DNA of 64,000 nt from Nodosilinea sp. E11 (GCF_032813545.1 NZ_CP136520.1:3156001-3220000), one strand, 5' to 3'; shown: positions 52,872 to 62,325, counted from the first letter of the stretch. Numbers and translations: made by a program. The notes: a model not told the origin generated them from the letters alone.

Positions 52872-53234
52872 CTACTGTTGCGAGATCGTCTCCGCCTGCG
52901 ATAGCTCACCCAGCATCATTTGAATGAAGCTGGCGGCCACATCTGCCGATTGCTCATGGGTGGCAAACACAACGGCTAGGCTGCTGTCATCGCCAGCGCC
53001 ATAGCAAAGAATGCGAAAGGCCCCATCTTCGAAGTAGCCTGTGCGATCGATGCCGCCCTGGTCAAACTGTACGCCGAGGTTGGCAATCAGCCGGTCGGCT
53101 CGGGTCAGGCAACCCTCTACATCGGTGGTGAGTAGCTGGTCGCCGCTGGCAATCTCGGGGCGGGCGAGGGCTGGCAGGGTCAGAGACACTAGGCCTAGGC
53201 TGGCCAGAGCGATCGCGTGTAGAGGCCGTTTCAT
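52872..53234 (-). CDS. Secreted protein of unknown function
   Basis: 120 residues from ATG 53234 (a further 19 codons upstream are open but unlikely). Signal peptide KRPLHAIALASLGLVSLTLPALA. The mature part is short, with ITLDVEGCL-type Cys and AGDDSSLAVVFATHEQSADV. Probable periplasmic protein, unknown family. Convergent with lysE, 33 bp apart. Confidence 0.7.
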   Translation of the reverse strand: MKRPLHAIALASLGLVSLTLPALARPEIASGDQLLTTDVEGCLTRADRLIANLGVQFDQGGIDRTGYFEDGAFRILCYGAGDDSSLAVVFATHEQSADVAASFIQMMLGELSQAETISQQ

Positions 53235-53479
53235 AACGCTTACATTTAATAGATAGGACAAGTATGCTCCCCCGTGGGGGTAAAAGGCCACCGGCCCAGC
53301 CAGCGGCAGGCTATGGAGTTACACCAAATCCGAATTGCCTAACCCCGATTCTCCAACGGCCAAGCCGTAGGGCGCACAGCATGCGCCCTGCTGAACCGGG
53401 GGGTGACCAAACAGGATTTAGGATTGGAGCCTGGCTACTTAATACAGAATTGCCCTCCGGCTTTCCGGATGCCCAAAGA

Positions 53480-53550
53480 CAAAAAAGCGCCGGAGCTAGC
53501 TCCGGCGCTTGTGGTGTTGAGGAGTGAACGATTAATCATTAATGTACGGG
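53480..53550 (-). ncRNA. yfr1: Probable Yfr1 small regulatory RNA
   Basis: On the minus strand a single-stranded block ACTCCTCAACACCAC (about 53511-53525) lies just before a perfect 26-bp terminator palindrome (53485-53510) and TTTTTT. Upstream a weak ATTAA/TTAAT hairpin can form. TTGACA at 53580-53585, 17 bp and TGACAT give a possible promoter with a start near 53550, for an RNA of about 70 nt. Yfr1 of cyanobacteria has this layout with the near-invariant core ACTCCTCACAC. This copy has one extra A in the core, so the call is probable, not certain. Confidence 0.62.
53485..53510 (-). terminator. Perfect 26-bp terminator palindrome
   Basis: AAGCGCCGGAGCTAGCTCCGGCGCTT is self-complementary and followed on the minus strand by a T-run. 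It ends the small RNA candidate, since no protein gene reads into it. Confidence 0.88.
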
Positions 53551-53684
53551 GCGAGTATGTCACTGAGGTAGCCTGGATATGTCAACCCTGTGACATTTTC
53601 CCCAACCCTGATCTGGCCTAATGCTGCCAGCCATGGTTTACCTGCTTGTTTATTTCTGCCCTTCTACCCTGCCCCGGTTCCCCT

Positions 53685-54467
53685 GTGACCCAGCCCGACG
53701 CTCTTCGTGCTTTACTCAGCGCTGTTTCTCAAGGTCAGCTCAGCCCTGATGCTGCCTTTAACCAGCTCAAATATCTCGACTTTGAACCCATTGACGACTT
53801 TGCCAAGGTCGATCACCATCGCACCCTGCGAACCGGCTTTCCCGAAGTGATCTGGGGGCCGGGCAAAACCGTTCACCAAATTGTGCAGATCATGCGTAGC
53901 CTGCATCAGCACAACCCTGTCGTGATGGCGACTCGGATCGAACCCGAGGTGTTCGCTCAGGTCAAGCAGCAGATTCCAGGGGTCTTGTACTACGAGATGG
54001 CCCGCATTTGTGCTCTGGTACCGCTGCACTGGCAGGCCCAGCACCCTGGCATTATTGGGGTGCTGACGGCGGGTACCGCCGACCTACCCGTGGCCGAAGA
54101 GGCTGCCGTCACCGCCGAGCTGAGCGGGTTTCAGGTCAAGCGGCTATGGGATGTGGGGGTAGCGGGGCTGCATCGCCTGCTGCGCCACCGCCAGCTCATT
54201 CGCGACGTAGACGTACTAATTGTGGTCGCGGGCATGGAAGGGGCCTTGCCCAGCGTGGTGGCTGGGCTGGCCGACTGCCCCATTGTGGCCGTGCCCACCA
54301 GCGTCGGTTATGGAGCCAGCTTTAACGGGCTATCGGCCCTGCTCACCATGCTCAATTCTTGTGCGGCGGGCATTGGCGTCGTCAATATCGACAACGGCTT
54401 TGGCGCGGCGGTGCTGGCCGGGCAAATTTTGCGTACCGGGGCGAGGCTGGCCAAACCCATCGATTAG
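53685..54467 (+). CDS. larB: LarB/CpmA-type nickel-pincer biosynthesis protein
   Basis: 260 residues from GTG 53685; TTG 53646 is an alternative start. The C-terminal half (GIIGVLTAGTADLPVAEEAA, VAVPTSVGYGASFNGLSALL, GIGVVNIDNGFGAAVLAGQI) is the PurE-like domain of LarB, which carboxylates nicotinic acid adenine dinucleotide in nickel-pincer cofactor synthesis. Cyanobacterial homologues are also named CpmA (circadian phase modifier in Synechococcus). No larC, larE or larA is in the window. Confidence 0.9.
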   Translation: MTQPDALRALLSAVSQGQLSPDAAFNQLKYLDFEPIDDFAKVDHHRTLRTGFPEVIWGPGKTVHQIVQIMRSLHQHNPVVMATRIEPEVFAQVKQQIPGVLYYEMARICALVPLHWQAQHPGIIGVLTAGTADLPVAEEAAVTAELSGFQVKRLWDVGVAGLHRLLRHRQLIRDVDVLIVVAGMEGALPSVVAGLADCPIVAVPTSVGYGASFNGLSALLTMLNSCAAGIGVVNIDNGFGAAVLAGQILRTGARLAKPID

Positions 54468-54518
54468 GGGCAAGTTCTCCCCTGGCTCTTTAACCCTAGC
54501 CACCCTTCTCCCTGCCCG

Positions 54519-55784
54519 CTACCGCTGATCAGACGGCATGGCAGCGGGTTTGACAGCAATGGTTTGGTCGCGGCCATCGCGGTGAATTTCGAGGGTGAGG
54601 GTATCGCCGATGGCGCTGGCTTCTACCTGGGCTTGCACATCAGGGGGGCTGTCTACGGGCACGCCCTCAATGGCGCGAATGACATCGCCAACTTCTAGCC
54701 CAGCGGCGCGGGCTGGGCTATTGGGCATCACGCCGACAATCAGCACGCCGGGTTCGTCGTCATCGTCGAGCTTAAGGTTGAGCTGTTGCTCTGCGTTGAT
54801 GCGCTCGACCATTTCGGCGGATAGCTCCACCATTTGAATGCCGAGGAAGGGGTGCTGCACCTGGCCGGTGGCAAACAGCTGATCGGCAATGCGCTTGGCG
54901 GTTTCGATCGGGATCGCAAAACCGAGGCCCTGGGCGTTGGCCCGAATGGCGGTATTCATGCCGATCACTTCACCGCGATCGTTGAGCAGTGGCCCACCGG
55001 AGTTGCCGGGGTTGATGGCGGCATCGGTCTGAATGAACTGCACACGTTTGTCGGGAATGCCCACCTGGTTGCTGCTGCGGCCCAGAGCGCTGATGATGCC
55101 AGCGGTGACGGTGTTGTCGAGGCCGAGGGGGTTGCCAATGGCGATCGCCCATTGCCCCGGAGCCAGGTTTTGGGTGCTGCCCAGCTGCACCGCTGGCAGA
55201 TCCTCCGCTTCGATTTTGACGACGGCGACATCGGTAACGGAGTCGACCCCGGCGACGCGGCCCTCAAACTTGCGCCCGTCTCGCAGGGTTACCTCTACGG
55301 TTTTAGCCCCTTCTACCACGTGGGCGTTCGTGAGAATTTGACCGCTGGCGGAGAGAATAAACCCTGAGCCAGTGCCCTGCTCTAGGCGATCGGGCAGGTT
55401 CGAGGGGGGTATTTCTTCTTCAAAAAACCGCCGAAAGAACGGGTTATTAAAGGCGTCGGGGGTCATATTGGGCACCGATCGCTCAGCGTCAATGCGCACT
55501 ACCGCAGGGCCAACCCGCTCTACCGCTAGAGCAATAAAATTTTGGCTAGCCCCCATCTGGGCTGAGGCCGACGCCTCAGAGGGTGGATCAGCGCTCTGAA
55601 TGAGTGATGTTTTAAGGGCAGGAGCTGTCTCAGCGGTCAGCCCTGGGGCCGCTTCAGCCGAGGCGGAAGACAGGTTCGCTTGCGACACATAGCTGTGACC
55701 GGCCCAACCCGCACCGCCCCCGACCATGAGGGCTGCCGCTATCCACATAACCTGCTGGGGAACCTGCTTTGGCAACGAGTTCAT
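54519..55784 (-). CDS. HtrA/Deg-family serine protease (HhoA-like)
   Basis: 421 residues. N-terminal signal or membrane anchor (residues 12-30). The trypsin-like domain has the full triad: His in ILTNAHVVEG, Asp in SVTDVAVVKI, Ser in INPGNSGGPLLN. A single PDZ domain follows (PGVLIVGVMPNSPARAAGLE). Expected to degrade misfolded periplasmic or lumenal proteins. Which of the cyanobacterial paralogues (HtrA, HhoA, HhoB) it is cannot be told, though a single PDZ without a long extension is common to all. Confidence 0.94.
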   Translation of the reverse strand: MNSLPKQVPQQVMWIAAALMVGGGAGWAGHSYVSQANLSSASAEAAPGLTAETAPALKTSLIQSADPPSEASASAQMGASQNFIALAVERVGPAVVRIDAERSVPNMTPDAFNNPFFRRFFEEEIPPSNLPDRLEQGTGSGFILSASGQILTNAHVVEGAKTVEVTLRDGRKFEGRVAGVDSVTDVAVVKIEAEDLPAVQLGSTQNLAPGQWAIAIGNPLGLDNTVTAGIISALGRSSNQVGIPDKRVQFIQTDAAINPGNSGGPLLNDRGEVIGMNTAIRANAQGLGFAIPIETAKRIADQLFATGQVQHPFLGIQMVELSAEMVERINAEQQLNLKLDDDDEPGVLIVGVMPNSPARAAGLEVGDVIRAIEGVPVDSPPDVQAQVEASAIGDTLTLEIHRDGRDQTIAVKPAAMPSDQR

Positions 55785-56054
55785 GTCTTTGCCCTCTGCT
55801 ACTGTGCCTGTGTAACCTGGCCGCCCGCCTTGGCTTGCTGAGGCTGCCCTGAGCTATGTAACCAAGCGGCCTGGCCCCTGGGAATGGTCATACTCTAACG
55901 AACACTCTTTGAAGAGAATAATATCGCAGGGTTAGACGGTGCCTCGGAAAATCGGAGGCAACCCCTGAGCAATCGAGGCTGTCTTGCCTATTATAGGGGC
56001 TGTACCCCTTTGGGGCATGGGGCTAAGTCAAGGTGGATTGAAACGCGACTCGTC

Positions 56055-57095
56055 ATGGCAGTTTACGATTCTATAAAACACTGGTTTCTCAATTGGGCCG
56101 CTCCCAGCTCAGGCCCGTTTGGGCTTCAGCGATGGACCCCACAGCGGGCGACCCATCTCTATCTAACTTGTAGTTGGCTGAGCGCGATGAAACCAGCGAT
56201 GCTGCTCACGGGGCTGACCACCGCCTTGGTGTTAGAGGGGGCCTTGCTACCTGGGGCGATCGCCCAAACTACCGCCCCAACCACCTCGTCACGTTGTCCT
56301 CAACCAGTGCTGTCGCGGCTGACCCGTCACCGGGTTGCCCAGGGCGAAACCCTAGACACCATTGCTCAACGGTACGGTTTGTTGCCCGCCACCATCATGG
56401 GGCTCAATGCCGCCGTCCAAGGGGGCGCTGTGCGACCTGGCGAAGAGCTGCTGATTCCGCCCTACAACGGTCTGCGGGTGTCTGTGGCCCCAGGGCAAAC
56501 CTGGCAGCAGGTGGCCGAGGCCTACAATAGCCGGGCCGATGTGCTGTTTGAGGTCAATGGCTGTGTCAGCACTGTGCCCGCTAGCGTTTTTGTGCCAGGG
56601 GTCAACTGGTTTCCGGGGGTGCGCACTACCGCCTCGGCCCCGGCGGCGTCAGCCAGTCCACTGGGGGGCTACCCACTACCCCAGCGATCGCAGGTAATTG
56701 TCAACTATGGCTGGCAGCCCGACCCAGCCCAGGGCAAGCTGGTATTTAACACAGGCGTTGCTCTGGCTAGCCCGCCGAGCAACGCGGTGCTTGCGGTGGG
56801 GCCAGGCACGATCGCGTTTGCTGGCACTGATGCGATCTACGGCAACCTGGTGGTCGTCAACCATGCCCAGGGGCTACAAACCCGCTACGCCAACCTGGCC
56901 AACCTAGATGTTCGAGCTGGGCAGACGGTGCGCCAGGGCGATCGCCTGGGGGCTGTCGCACCCGGTGATGGCAATGGGGGCACGACGCGGAGCGGGGCCA
57001 ACTCGTTTCTCTTCTTTGAAGTGCGACTCAACTCTAGCGCCGGCTGGGTGGCCCAAAACCCCCAAGATTTTGTGCCTGCTATGGTGTTGCGATAG
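56055..57095 (+). CDS. LysM protein with degenerate M23 domain
   Basis: 346 residues from ATG 56055; ATG 56187, just before a signal peptide (KPAMLLTGLTTALVLEGALL), is an equally good start. One LysM repeat is clear (HRVAQGETLDTIAQRYGLLP), with a second LysM-like one (VSVAPGQTWQQVAEAYNSRA). The C-terminal LytM fold lacks zinc ligands: NTGVALASP replaces HxGxDLAAP and FLFFEVR replaces HLHFE. So it probably binds peptidoglycan and regulates rather than cuts, like EnvC- and NlpD-type activators. Confidence 0.85.
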   Translation: MAVYDSIKHWFLNWAAPSSGPFGLQRWTPQRATHLYLTCSWLSAMKPAMLLTGLTTALVLEGALLPGAIAQTTAPTTSSRCPQPVLSRLTRHRVAQGETLDTIAQRYGLLPATIMGLNAAVQGGAVRPGEELLIPPYNGLRVSVAPGQTWQQVAEAYNSRADVLFEVNGCVSTVPASVFVPGVNWFPGVRTTASAPAASASPLGGYPLPQRSQVIVNYGWQPDPAQGKLVFNTGVALASPPSNAVLAVGPGTIAFAGTDAIYGNLVVVNHAQGLQTRYANLANLDVRAGQTVRQGDRLGAVAPGDGNGGTTRSGANSFLFFEVRLNSSAGWVAQNPQDFVPAMVLR

Positions 57096-57268
57096 AGGTA
57101 GCCCTAGCGTGGGCAGCATGAACCTATAGCGCCGCCCCCAGCCAACCACCCAAGGCTGGTAACCACGGGCAAGACCGCCTACAATTGGTTCTAAATTGAG
57201 TGTTTTGATATTGAAATTGGCAGCATTGGCGACGCTGAGCTTATTAACCGGTGGCTCTAGGTGACGTT

Positions 57269-58063
57269 ATGGCCCAGCACTTCTCTCGACCCCCTGTGCC
57301 ACCTCCCCCTGAGCCTTTCTCCGAGGCTCGCGATCCGGCGGTGATCTCTGGCCTGTTTTGGGCGCGGCTACTGACCTATCGACCCCTGTTCTTGTTGGGG
57401 GGGCTGTGGTTGGTGCTGGTTTGTGTGTCGGCGATCGCCTACCACGGCCTCATGTTCAATGAACCGGTGAAAGATATGCCCGTTCGCGAGGCCCCGATCA
57501 CCGTTGCTACACCCCAATCCTTAGCATCCGCCTCCGAGGTTGAGCCCATTGAGGTCGAGCCTCTTGAGGCCGAGCCGCAATTTAGCGGGGTGATGGCCTG
57601 GGGCCTGATTAGCCTGCTGGGCCTGTGTGGGTTTGGTTGCTTTGTGCTGACCCAGCAGATCAAGGCATCGGCCCGCCCAAAACGCAAAAAGGTGCGTCCT
57701 CGCCCCGTCGCCCAGGCTCCGACCCCGGCCCGACCACCTCACCCTAAGCGTCTAGCTCCCTATTCACCCCAGCGTGACGGGGTGGTAGTGCCCGGCTTCA
57801 GAATTGTTGAAACCCCCTCTGAGCTGCCCCCGGCAGCGCCGACTGCGCCGCCGCCAAAGCCCAGGCCTATTCCCCAGGCTCAGCGCCGTTCAGTGTCTCG
57901 GCCCCAGCCGGTGAATCCGCCGCCAAAGCCCGCCACTGCGGTGCAGCCCTACGCTCCGGCGGTAGTGCCCGAGGGTACCGATCTGGCGCTAGATTGGTCT
58001 GAGGGCAGCGTCGCCCATGCCCTAGATGTGCGACAGCGGCGATCGCTGTCATCATTCATGTAG
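57269..58063 (+). CDS. Two-TM protein with proline-rich tail
   Basis: 264 residues from ATG 57269 (AGGTGA upstream). Helices at about 38-58 and 103-127 flank an acidic periplasmic loop, and a long Pro/Arg/Lys-rich cytoplasmic tail follows. N-terminal PPVPPPPEP motif. Possibly a protein-interaction scaffold; family unknown. Next gene begins 24 bp later in the same direction. Confidence 0.6.
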   Translation: MAQHFSRPPVPPPPEPFSEARDPAVISGLFWARLLTYRPLFLLGGLWLVLVCVSAIAYHGLMFNEPVKDMPVREAPITVATPQSLASASEVEPIEVEPLEAEPQFSGVMAWGLISLLGLCGFGCFVLTQQIKASARPKRKKVRPRPVAQAPTPARPPHPKRLAPYSPQRDGVVVPGFRIVETPSELPPAAPTAPPPKPRPIPQAQRRSVSRPQPVNPPPKPATAVQPYAPAVVPEGTDLALDWSEGSVAHALDVRQRRSLSSFM

Positions 58064-58087
58064 ATATATAGAAACTTTTCCCCTGGG

Positions 58088-59008
58088 GTGTTGAGTCAGC
58101 TTCCGGTTATCTATCACCCCGACTATGTCGCCCCCCTGCCCGACGGGCATCGCTTTCCGATGCCCAAATTTCGCCTGCTGCGCGATCGCCTGCTGCGCGA
58201 CGGCGTGATTACCCCCGACCAGATCTATCAGCCCGGCGAACCGCCTCAGAGTTGGCTAGAGTTTGTTCACCACCGTGAGTATGTGAACGCCTACTGCCTT
58301 GGCACCCTCGATGCCAAGGCCCAGCGCCGCATTGGCCTGCCCTGGAGTGCTGCTTTGGTCAAGCGCACCTGCACGGCGGTGGGGGGCACCATTCTCACCG
58401 CCAAGCTGGCCCTAGAGCGAGGGCTGGCCTGCAACACCGCTGGGGGCACCCACCACGCTTTTCCTGACTACGGATCAGGGTTTTGTATTTTTAACGATTT
58501 GGCGATCGCTACCCGTGTATTGCAACAGCAGGGTCGTGTCAATCGAGTGCTGATTTTGGATTTAGACGTGCACCAGGGCGACGGCACCGCCTGGATTTTT
58601 CGCGATGATCCCAATGTATTTACCTTCTCCATGCACTGCCAGGAGAACTTTCCTGCCCGCAAGCAGGCCAGCGACCTGGATGTGCCCCTGGCATTGGGCA
58701 TGGAAGATCAGGCCTATCTAGACTGTTTAGCGCAGTATGTGCCCGATCTGCTGGCCCAGGTGCGGCCTGACCTGGTGCTCTACGATGCCGGGGCTGACCC
58801 CCACCGCGATGACCTGCTGGGCAAACTGGCGCTGACCAATGCGGGGATCTACGGGCGCGATCGCTACGTGCTAGAAACCTGCGTTAAAGCAGGCTACCCC
58901 GTCGCCTGCGTCATCGGCGGCGGCTACGGCAAATCGATGGATGACCTGATCTTTCGCCACTCTCTGCTGCATCGGGCGGCGGCAGAGGTATACCGAGCAA
59001 ATACCTGA
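58088..59008 (+). CDS. Histone-deacetylase-family amidohydrolase
   Basis: 306 residues from GTG 58088. The zinc amidohydrolase fold is marked by NTAGGTHHAFPDYGSGFCIF, VLILDLDVHQGDGTAWIF and DAGADPHRDDLLG. It most likely removes acyl groups from small molecules, as acetylpolyamine or acetoin-utilisation-type members do; the substrate is not predictable. It precedes trhO by 91 bp. Confidence 0.9.
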   Translation: MLSQLPVIYHPDYVAPLPDGHRFPMPKFRLLRDRLLRDGVITPDQIYQPGEPPQSWLEFVHHREYVNAYCLGTLDAKAQRRIGLPWSAALVKRTCTAVGGTILTAKLALERGLACNTAGGTHHAFPDYGSGFCIFNDLAIATRVLQQQGRVNRVLILDLDVHQGDGTAWIFRDDPNVFTFSMHCQENFPARKQASDLDVPLALGMEDQAYLDCLAQYVPDLLAQVRPDLVLYDAGADPHRDDLLGKLALTNAGIYGRDRYVLETCVKAGYPVACVIGGGYGKSMDDLIFRHSLLHRAAAEVYRANT

Positions 59009-59099
59009 TCAGGCCTAAGCCTGGTTGGATGTCTCCTACCGCCCTCGCCACCTCGGCCCGAGCTTCTATAATGATGACTTTGCCCACTGCGATCGCACT

Positions 59100-59969
59100 A
59101 TGACCTGGGTTGTTGCCACCTTTTACAAATTTGTGCCGCTGAGCGAGCCAGGGGCGCTGCGGGTTGAGCTATTGGAACGCTGCCTGGCCTGGGGATTGCG
59201 GGGTACGATTCTACTGGCCAGTGAGGGGCTGAATGCGACCGTAGCGGGCGATCGCCAGGGCCTTGATCTCCTTTTAGACTGGCTCCACTCCCATCCCGAG
59301 GTTGGCCCCTTCTCCCACCAAGAATCCACCACGGCGGCAGCGCCCTTTGAGCGCATGAAGGTGAAACTCAAGCGCGAAATCGTCACCCTGGGGCGGCCCG
59401 AGGTCAACCCTGCCCGGCAGGAGGTCGGCACGTACATCCATCCCCACAACTGGAACCAGGTGATCACCGACCCCGAGGTGGTGCTGATCGATGCCCGCAA
59501 CGACTTCGAGGTGGAGCTAGGCACCTTTAAAGGCGCAGTCAACCCCCAAACCCACTCCTTTAGAGAATTGCCCGACTACGTCGCCAACCACCTCGACCCG
59601 GCTCAGCACAAAAAAGTGGCAATGTTCTGCACGGGCGGCATTCGCTGTGAGAAGGCCACTGCCTATCTGCTGGAACGGGGCTTTGAGCAGGTCTACCACC
59701 TCCAGGGCGGTATTTTGAACTATCTCAAGACCGTGCCCGAGGATGACAGCCTGTGGCAGGGCGACTGCTTTGTGTTTGATGAGCGCGTTGCCGTAGACCA
59801 CCATCTGCAACCCACCGACCACGACCTGTGCCTGGGCTGCGGCCATCCGATCAGCCCTGCCGAAAAAGCCTCCCCCCACTACGAAGCGGGGATCAGCTGC
59901 CCCCACTGCTACGAGGCACTCACCCCCGAAAAACGGGTGCGCCTGGCAGCCCGTCAACGCTACCGCTAA
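59100..59969 (+). CDS. trhO: tRNA uridine(34) hydroxylase TrhO (rhodanese family)
   Basis: 289 residues from ATG 59100; a 25-codon upstream extension is less likely. The N-terminal TrhO domain begins MTWVVATFYKFVPLSEPGAL and is followed by a rhodanese domain with active Cys in AMFCTGGIRCEKATAYLLER and a C-terminal Cys pair region (CLGCGHPISPAEK, CPHCYEAL) of zinc-ribbon type. It oxidises wobble uridine to 5-hydroxyuridine in tRNA in characterised relatives. Confidence 0.9.
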   Translation: MTWVVATFYKFVPLSEPGALRVELLERCLAWGLRGTILLASEGLNATVAGDRQGLDLLLDWLHSHPEVGPFSHQESTTAAAPFERMKVKLKREIVTLGRPEVNPARQEVGTYIHPHNWNQVITDPEVVLIDARNDFEVELGTFKGAVNPQTHSFRELPDYVANHLDPAQHKKVAMFCTGGIRCEKATAYLLERGFEQVYHLQGGILNYLKTVPEDDSLWQGDCFVFDERVAVDHHLQPTDHDLCLGCGHPISPAEKASPHYEAGISCPHCYEALTPEKRVRLAARQRYR

Positions 59970-59981
59970 CCTAAGGATCTT

Positions 59982-60662
59982 ATGCTGCCTACCGATCAAA
60001 CGCTTCAGGCGCTCACCTATGGTCCAGATACCGCCGACTGGTGTTTGGTGGCCTTGCACGGCTGGGGAGCCAACGCCGCCGACCTGGTGGGCTTAGCGCC
60101 TGCTCTCAAGCTCAGCAACCTGGCTATGGTCTTTCCCGATGCGCCGTGGCCTCATCCCCAAGCGCCTGGGGGGCGGATGTGGTACGGCTTTCCTTCGGGG
60201 TATGATTTTCGTCGCCCCCACGATTTCACGGCCCAGGACGATCTGCAAGCTAGTCAAGCGCGGTTGAAAACCTGGTTACTGAATCTGCCCCAGACCACTG
60301 GTATTCCCCTAGAAAAAACCTTCTTGGCTGGGTTTTCCCAGGGGGGCGCAATGGCGCTAGATGTGGGGTCGCAAATTCCCCTGGCGGGGCAGATTATTCT
60401 GAGTGGCTATCTGCACGGTGTGGCCCAGGCTCCGGTTAGCCCCCGCCCGGTGATGATGGTGCACGGAGCCTTCGACCCGGTGGTGCCTCTAGCTCTCGCC
60501 CAGCAGGCCAGAGCTGCTTTGGCGGCCCACGGCCAGCCGGTGACCTGGCACGAACTGGCTATGGGGCATGAAATTCCGCCCCAGGTCATAGAGTTGATTA
60601 GTGGGTTTTGCGAAGATTTGAGGCAGGCCGGGCAGAATCCCCTGAGCCACCCTTTAGGATAG
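59982..60662 (+). CDS. Phospholipase/carboxylesterase-family alpha/beta hydrolase
   Basis: 226 residues. The nucleophile elbow is FLAGFSQGGAMALDV (GxSxG), an oxyanion region near LVALHGWGANAADLV, and Asp/His in GAFDPVVPLA and GHEIPPQVI complete the triad. A soluble esterase, likely with short-chain substrates. Twelve bp after trhO, so an operon is probable. Confidence 0.9.
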   Translation: MLPTDQTLQALTYGPDTADWCLVALHGWGANAADLVGLAPALKLSNLAMVFPDAPWPHPQAPGGRMWYGFPSGYDFRRPHDFTAQDDLQASQARLKTWLLNLPQTTGIPLEKTFLAGFSQGGAMALDVGSQIPLAGQIILSGYLHGVAQAPVSPRPVMMVHGAFDPVVPLALAQQARAALAAHGQPVTWHELAMGHEIPPQVIELISGFCEDLRQAGQNPLSHPLG

Positions 60663-60757
60663 AAGCAGAGTGAATGACTTCAGGCTGCGATCGAGGATCG
60701 GCCCTTTAGGGGGTATGGCGCCGCTCTGGGGTAACTGTCACCAAGGGGGAAAGGACT

Positions 60758-60970
60758 ATGCTAAGCCTACATGTTTCGCAGCAAACCGTCTCAGATATGA
60801 CACCGGATACGGTGGCTGAGCTGGCTACTCGTCTAGAGACCGATGCCTACGAGAACGCTTTTGAGGGGCTGCAAGACTGGCACTTACTGCGGGCGATCGC
60901 CTTTCAGCGACCTGAGCTAGTAGAGTCCTATGTCTACCTGCTCGACCTCGAACCCTACGATGAATCGTAG
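60758..60970 (+). CDS. DUF2555 family small cyanobacterial protein
   Basis: 70 residues. VAELATRLETDAYENAFEGL, then QDWHLLRAIAFQRPELVESY and LLDLEPYDES, matches the DUF2555 pattern. No membrane segment or signal. GGAAAGGAC precedes the ATG. Function unknown; the DWHLLRAIAFQRPEL core is well preserved. Confidence 0.85.
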   Translation: MLSLHVSQQTVSDMTPDTVAELATRLETDAYENAFEGLQDWHLLRAIAFQRPELVESYVYLLDLEPYDES

Positions 60971-61010
60971 CGGGTCTAGCCCTAAATCCTAGCTGCATAT
61001 TCCCCACCGG

Positions 61011-61034
61011 TAGGGGCGAACGGTGTTCGCCCTA
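61011..61034. repeat. TAGGGGCGAAC palindrome
   Basis: TAGGGGCGAAC-GGT-GTTCGCCCTA, upstream of coaBC. Member of the family at 744-771 with one base missing from the right arm. Confidence 0.65.
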
Positions 61035-61077
61035 ACTTGCCTATGGTTAAATCGAGGTTTCTGCATTCGGAGCGGGC

Positions 61078-62325
61078 ATGACAGGCAGGTCTACAACTGG
61101 GGAAGCTCCCCGCCGGGTGCTACTGGGCATTAGCGGCGGCATTGCGGCCTATAAAGTTTGCTCTGTCATTTCGTCGCTGGCCAAGGAGGGTCTAGCGGTG
61201 CGGGTGGTGCTGACCCAGCAGGGGCAGGCCTTCATTCCGCCGCTGACCGTAGCTACCCTGGCGCGTCACCCCGCCTACACCGACGAGCAGTTTTGGCAGG
61301 CTAGCCAGGGACGACCGCTGCACATTGAACTGGGCGAATGGGCTGAACTATTTGTAATTGCGCCCCTGAGCGCCAATACCCTGGGCAAGCTGGCCCACGG
61401 CCTAGCCGACAACCTGTTGACCAACACAGTGCTGGCCTCTACCTGCCCGGTGCTGCTGGCCCCAGCCATGAACACTGACATGTGGCAGCAGCCGTCGGTG
61501 CAGCGCAACTGGCAGCAGGTGCTGCAAGATGATCGCTACCACGCGATCGCCCCAGGCAGTGGGGTGTTGGCCTGCGATCGCGTGGGCACCGGGCGCATGG
61601 CCGAACCTGCCGACATTCTCAGCCACATTCACTCGCTGCTGCACACTGGGGGCAAGCGCGATCTAGCGGGCCAGCAACTGTTGATCAGCACCGGCAGCAC
61701 CCGCGAGTTTTTAGATCCGGTCCGCTTTATTGGCAACCCAGCCAGCGGCAAAATGGGGGTGGCCCTGGCCCAGGCAGCACTGCATCGGGGAGCCTCGGTC
61801 ACCCTGGTGCACGGGCCGATGGAAGAGGCCCTCAAGGCCCGTTTGGGGGGTATTCAGACCGTCGAGGTGACCACCGCTGCGCAGATGCACCAGGCCATGC
61901 TAGCTCACCTTGCTCCAGCCGATTGGATTGTGATGGCAGCGGCGGTCGCCGACGTGAAACCGACCACTCAGGCCGCGACCAAGCTCACCAAGGCCGACCT
62001 GCCCGAGGCGCTGCCCCTGGCCCCGGTGCCCGATATTGTGGCCGATTTGGCCCAGCGGCGATCGCCCCATCAAAAACTGGTTGGTTTTGCGGCCCAGACC
62101 GGCGATATTTTGCCCCCAGCGATGGACAAGCTGCGTCGCAAAGGGCTCGATGCGATCGTGGCGAACCCGGTTGATGTGGCGGGCAGCGGATTTGGGGGCG
62201 ATCGCAACCAAGCCATTCTGCTGACCAAAACGGGAGACAAAATTGTCATCCCTCCCTGCACCAAGCTAGACATGGCCCATCAAATTTTTGAGGCGTTAGG
62301 AAAGCCTGCCACTCAAAACCCCTAA
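61078..62325 (+). CDS. coaBC: Bifunctional phosphopantothenoylcysteine decarboxylase/synthetase
   Basis: 415 residues. The CoaC flavoprotein half ([40 protein letters not shown]) decarboxylates phosphopantothenoylcysteine. The CoaB half ([40 protein letters not shown]) ligates cysteine with CTP. Two steps of coenzyme A synthesis in the cytoplasm. Monocistronic with a palindromic repeat upstream. Confidence 0.96.
   Translation: MTGRSTTGEAPRRVLLGISGGIAAYKVCSVISSLAKEGLAVRVVLTQQGQAFIPPLTVATLARHPAYTDEQFWQASQGRPLHIELGEWAELFVIAPLSANTLGKLAHGLADNLLTNTVLASTCPVLLAPAMNTDMWQQPSVQRNWQQVLQDDRYHAIAPGSGVLACDRVGTGRMAEPADILSHIHSLLHTGGKRDLAGQQLLISTGSTREFLDPVRFIGNPASGKMGVALAQAALHRGASVTLVHGPMEEALKARLGGIQTVEVTTAAQMHQAMLAHLAPADWIVMAAAVADVKPTTQAATKLTKADLPEALPLAPVPDIVADLAQRRSPHQKLVGFAAQTGDILPPAMDKLRRKGLDAIVANPVDVAGSGFGGDRNQAILLTKTGDKIVIPPCTKLDMAHQIFEALGKPATQNP

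Larger units (their letters stand above)
53235..53684. other. Intergenic region holding a probable small RNA
   Basis: 450 bp between the secreted-protein gene and larB. It contains the minus-strand RNA candidate at 53480-53550; the left part shows only CG-rich low-complexity DNA and spurious frames. Confidence 0.6.

Noticed and set aside
53264..53621. Two plus-strand frames of 72 and 87 codons before larB
   Set aside because: They run through the terminator palindrome and the antisense of the small RNA candidate, with low-complexity content.
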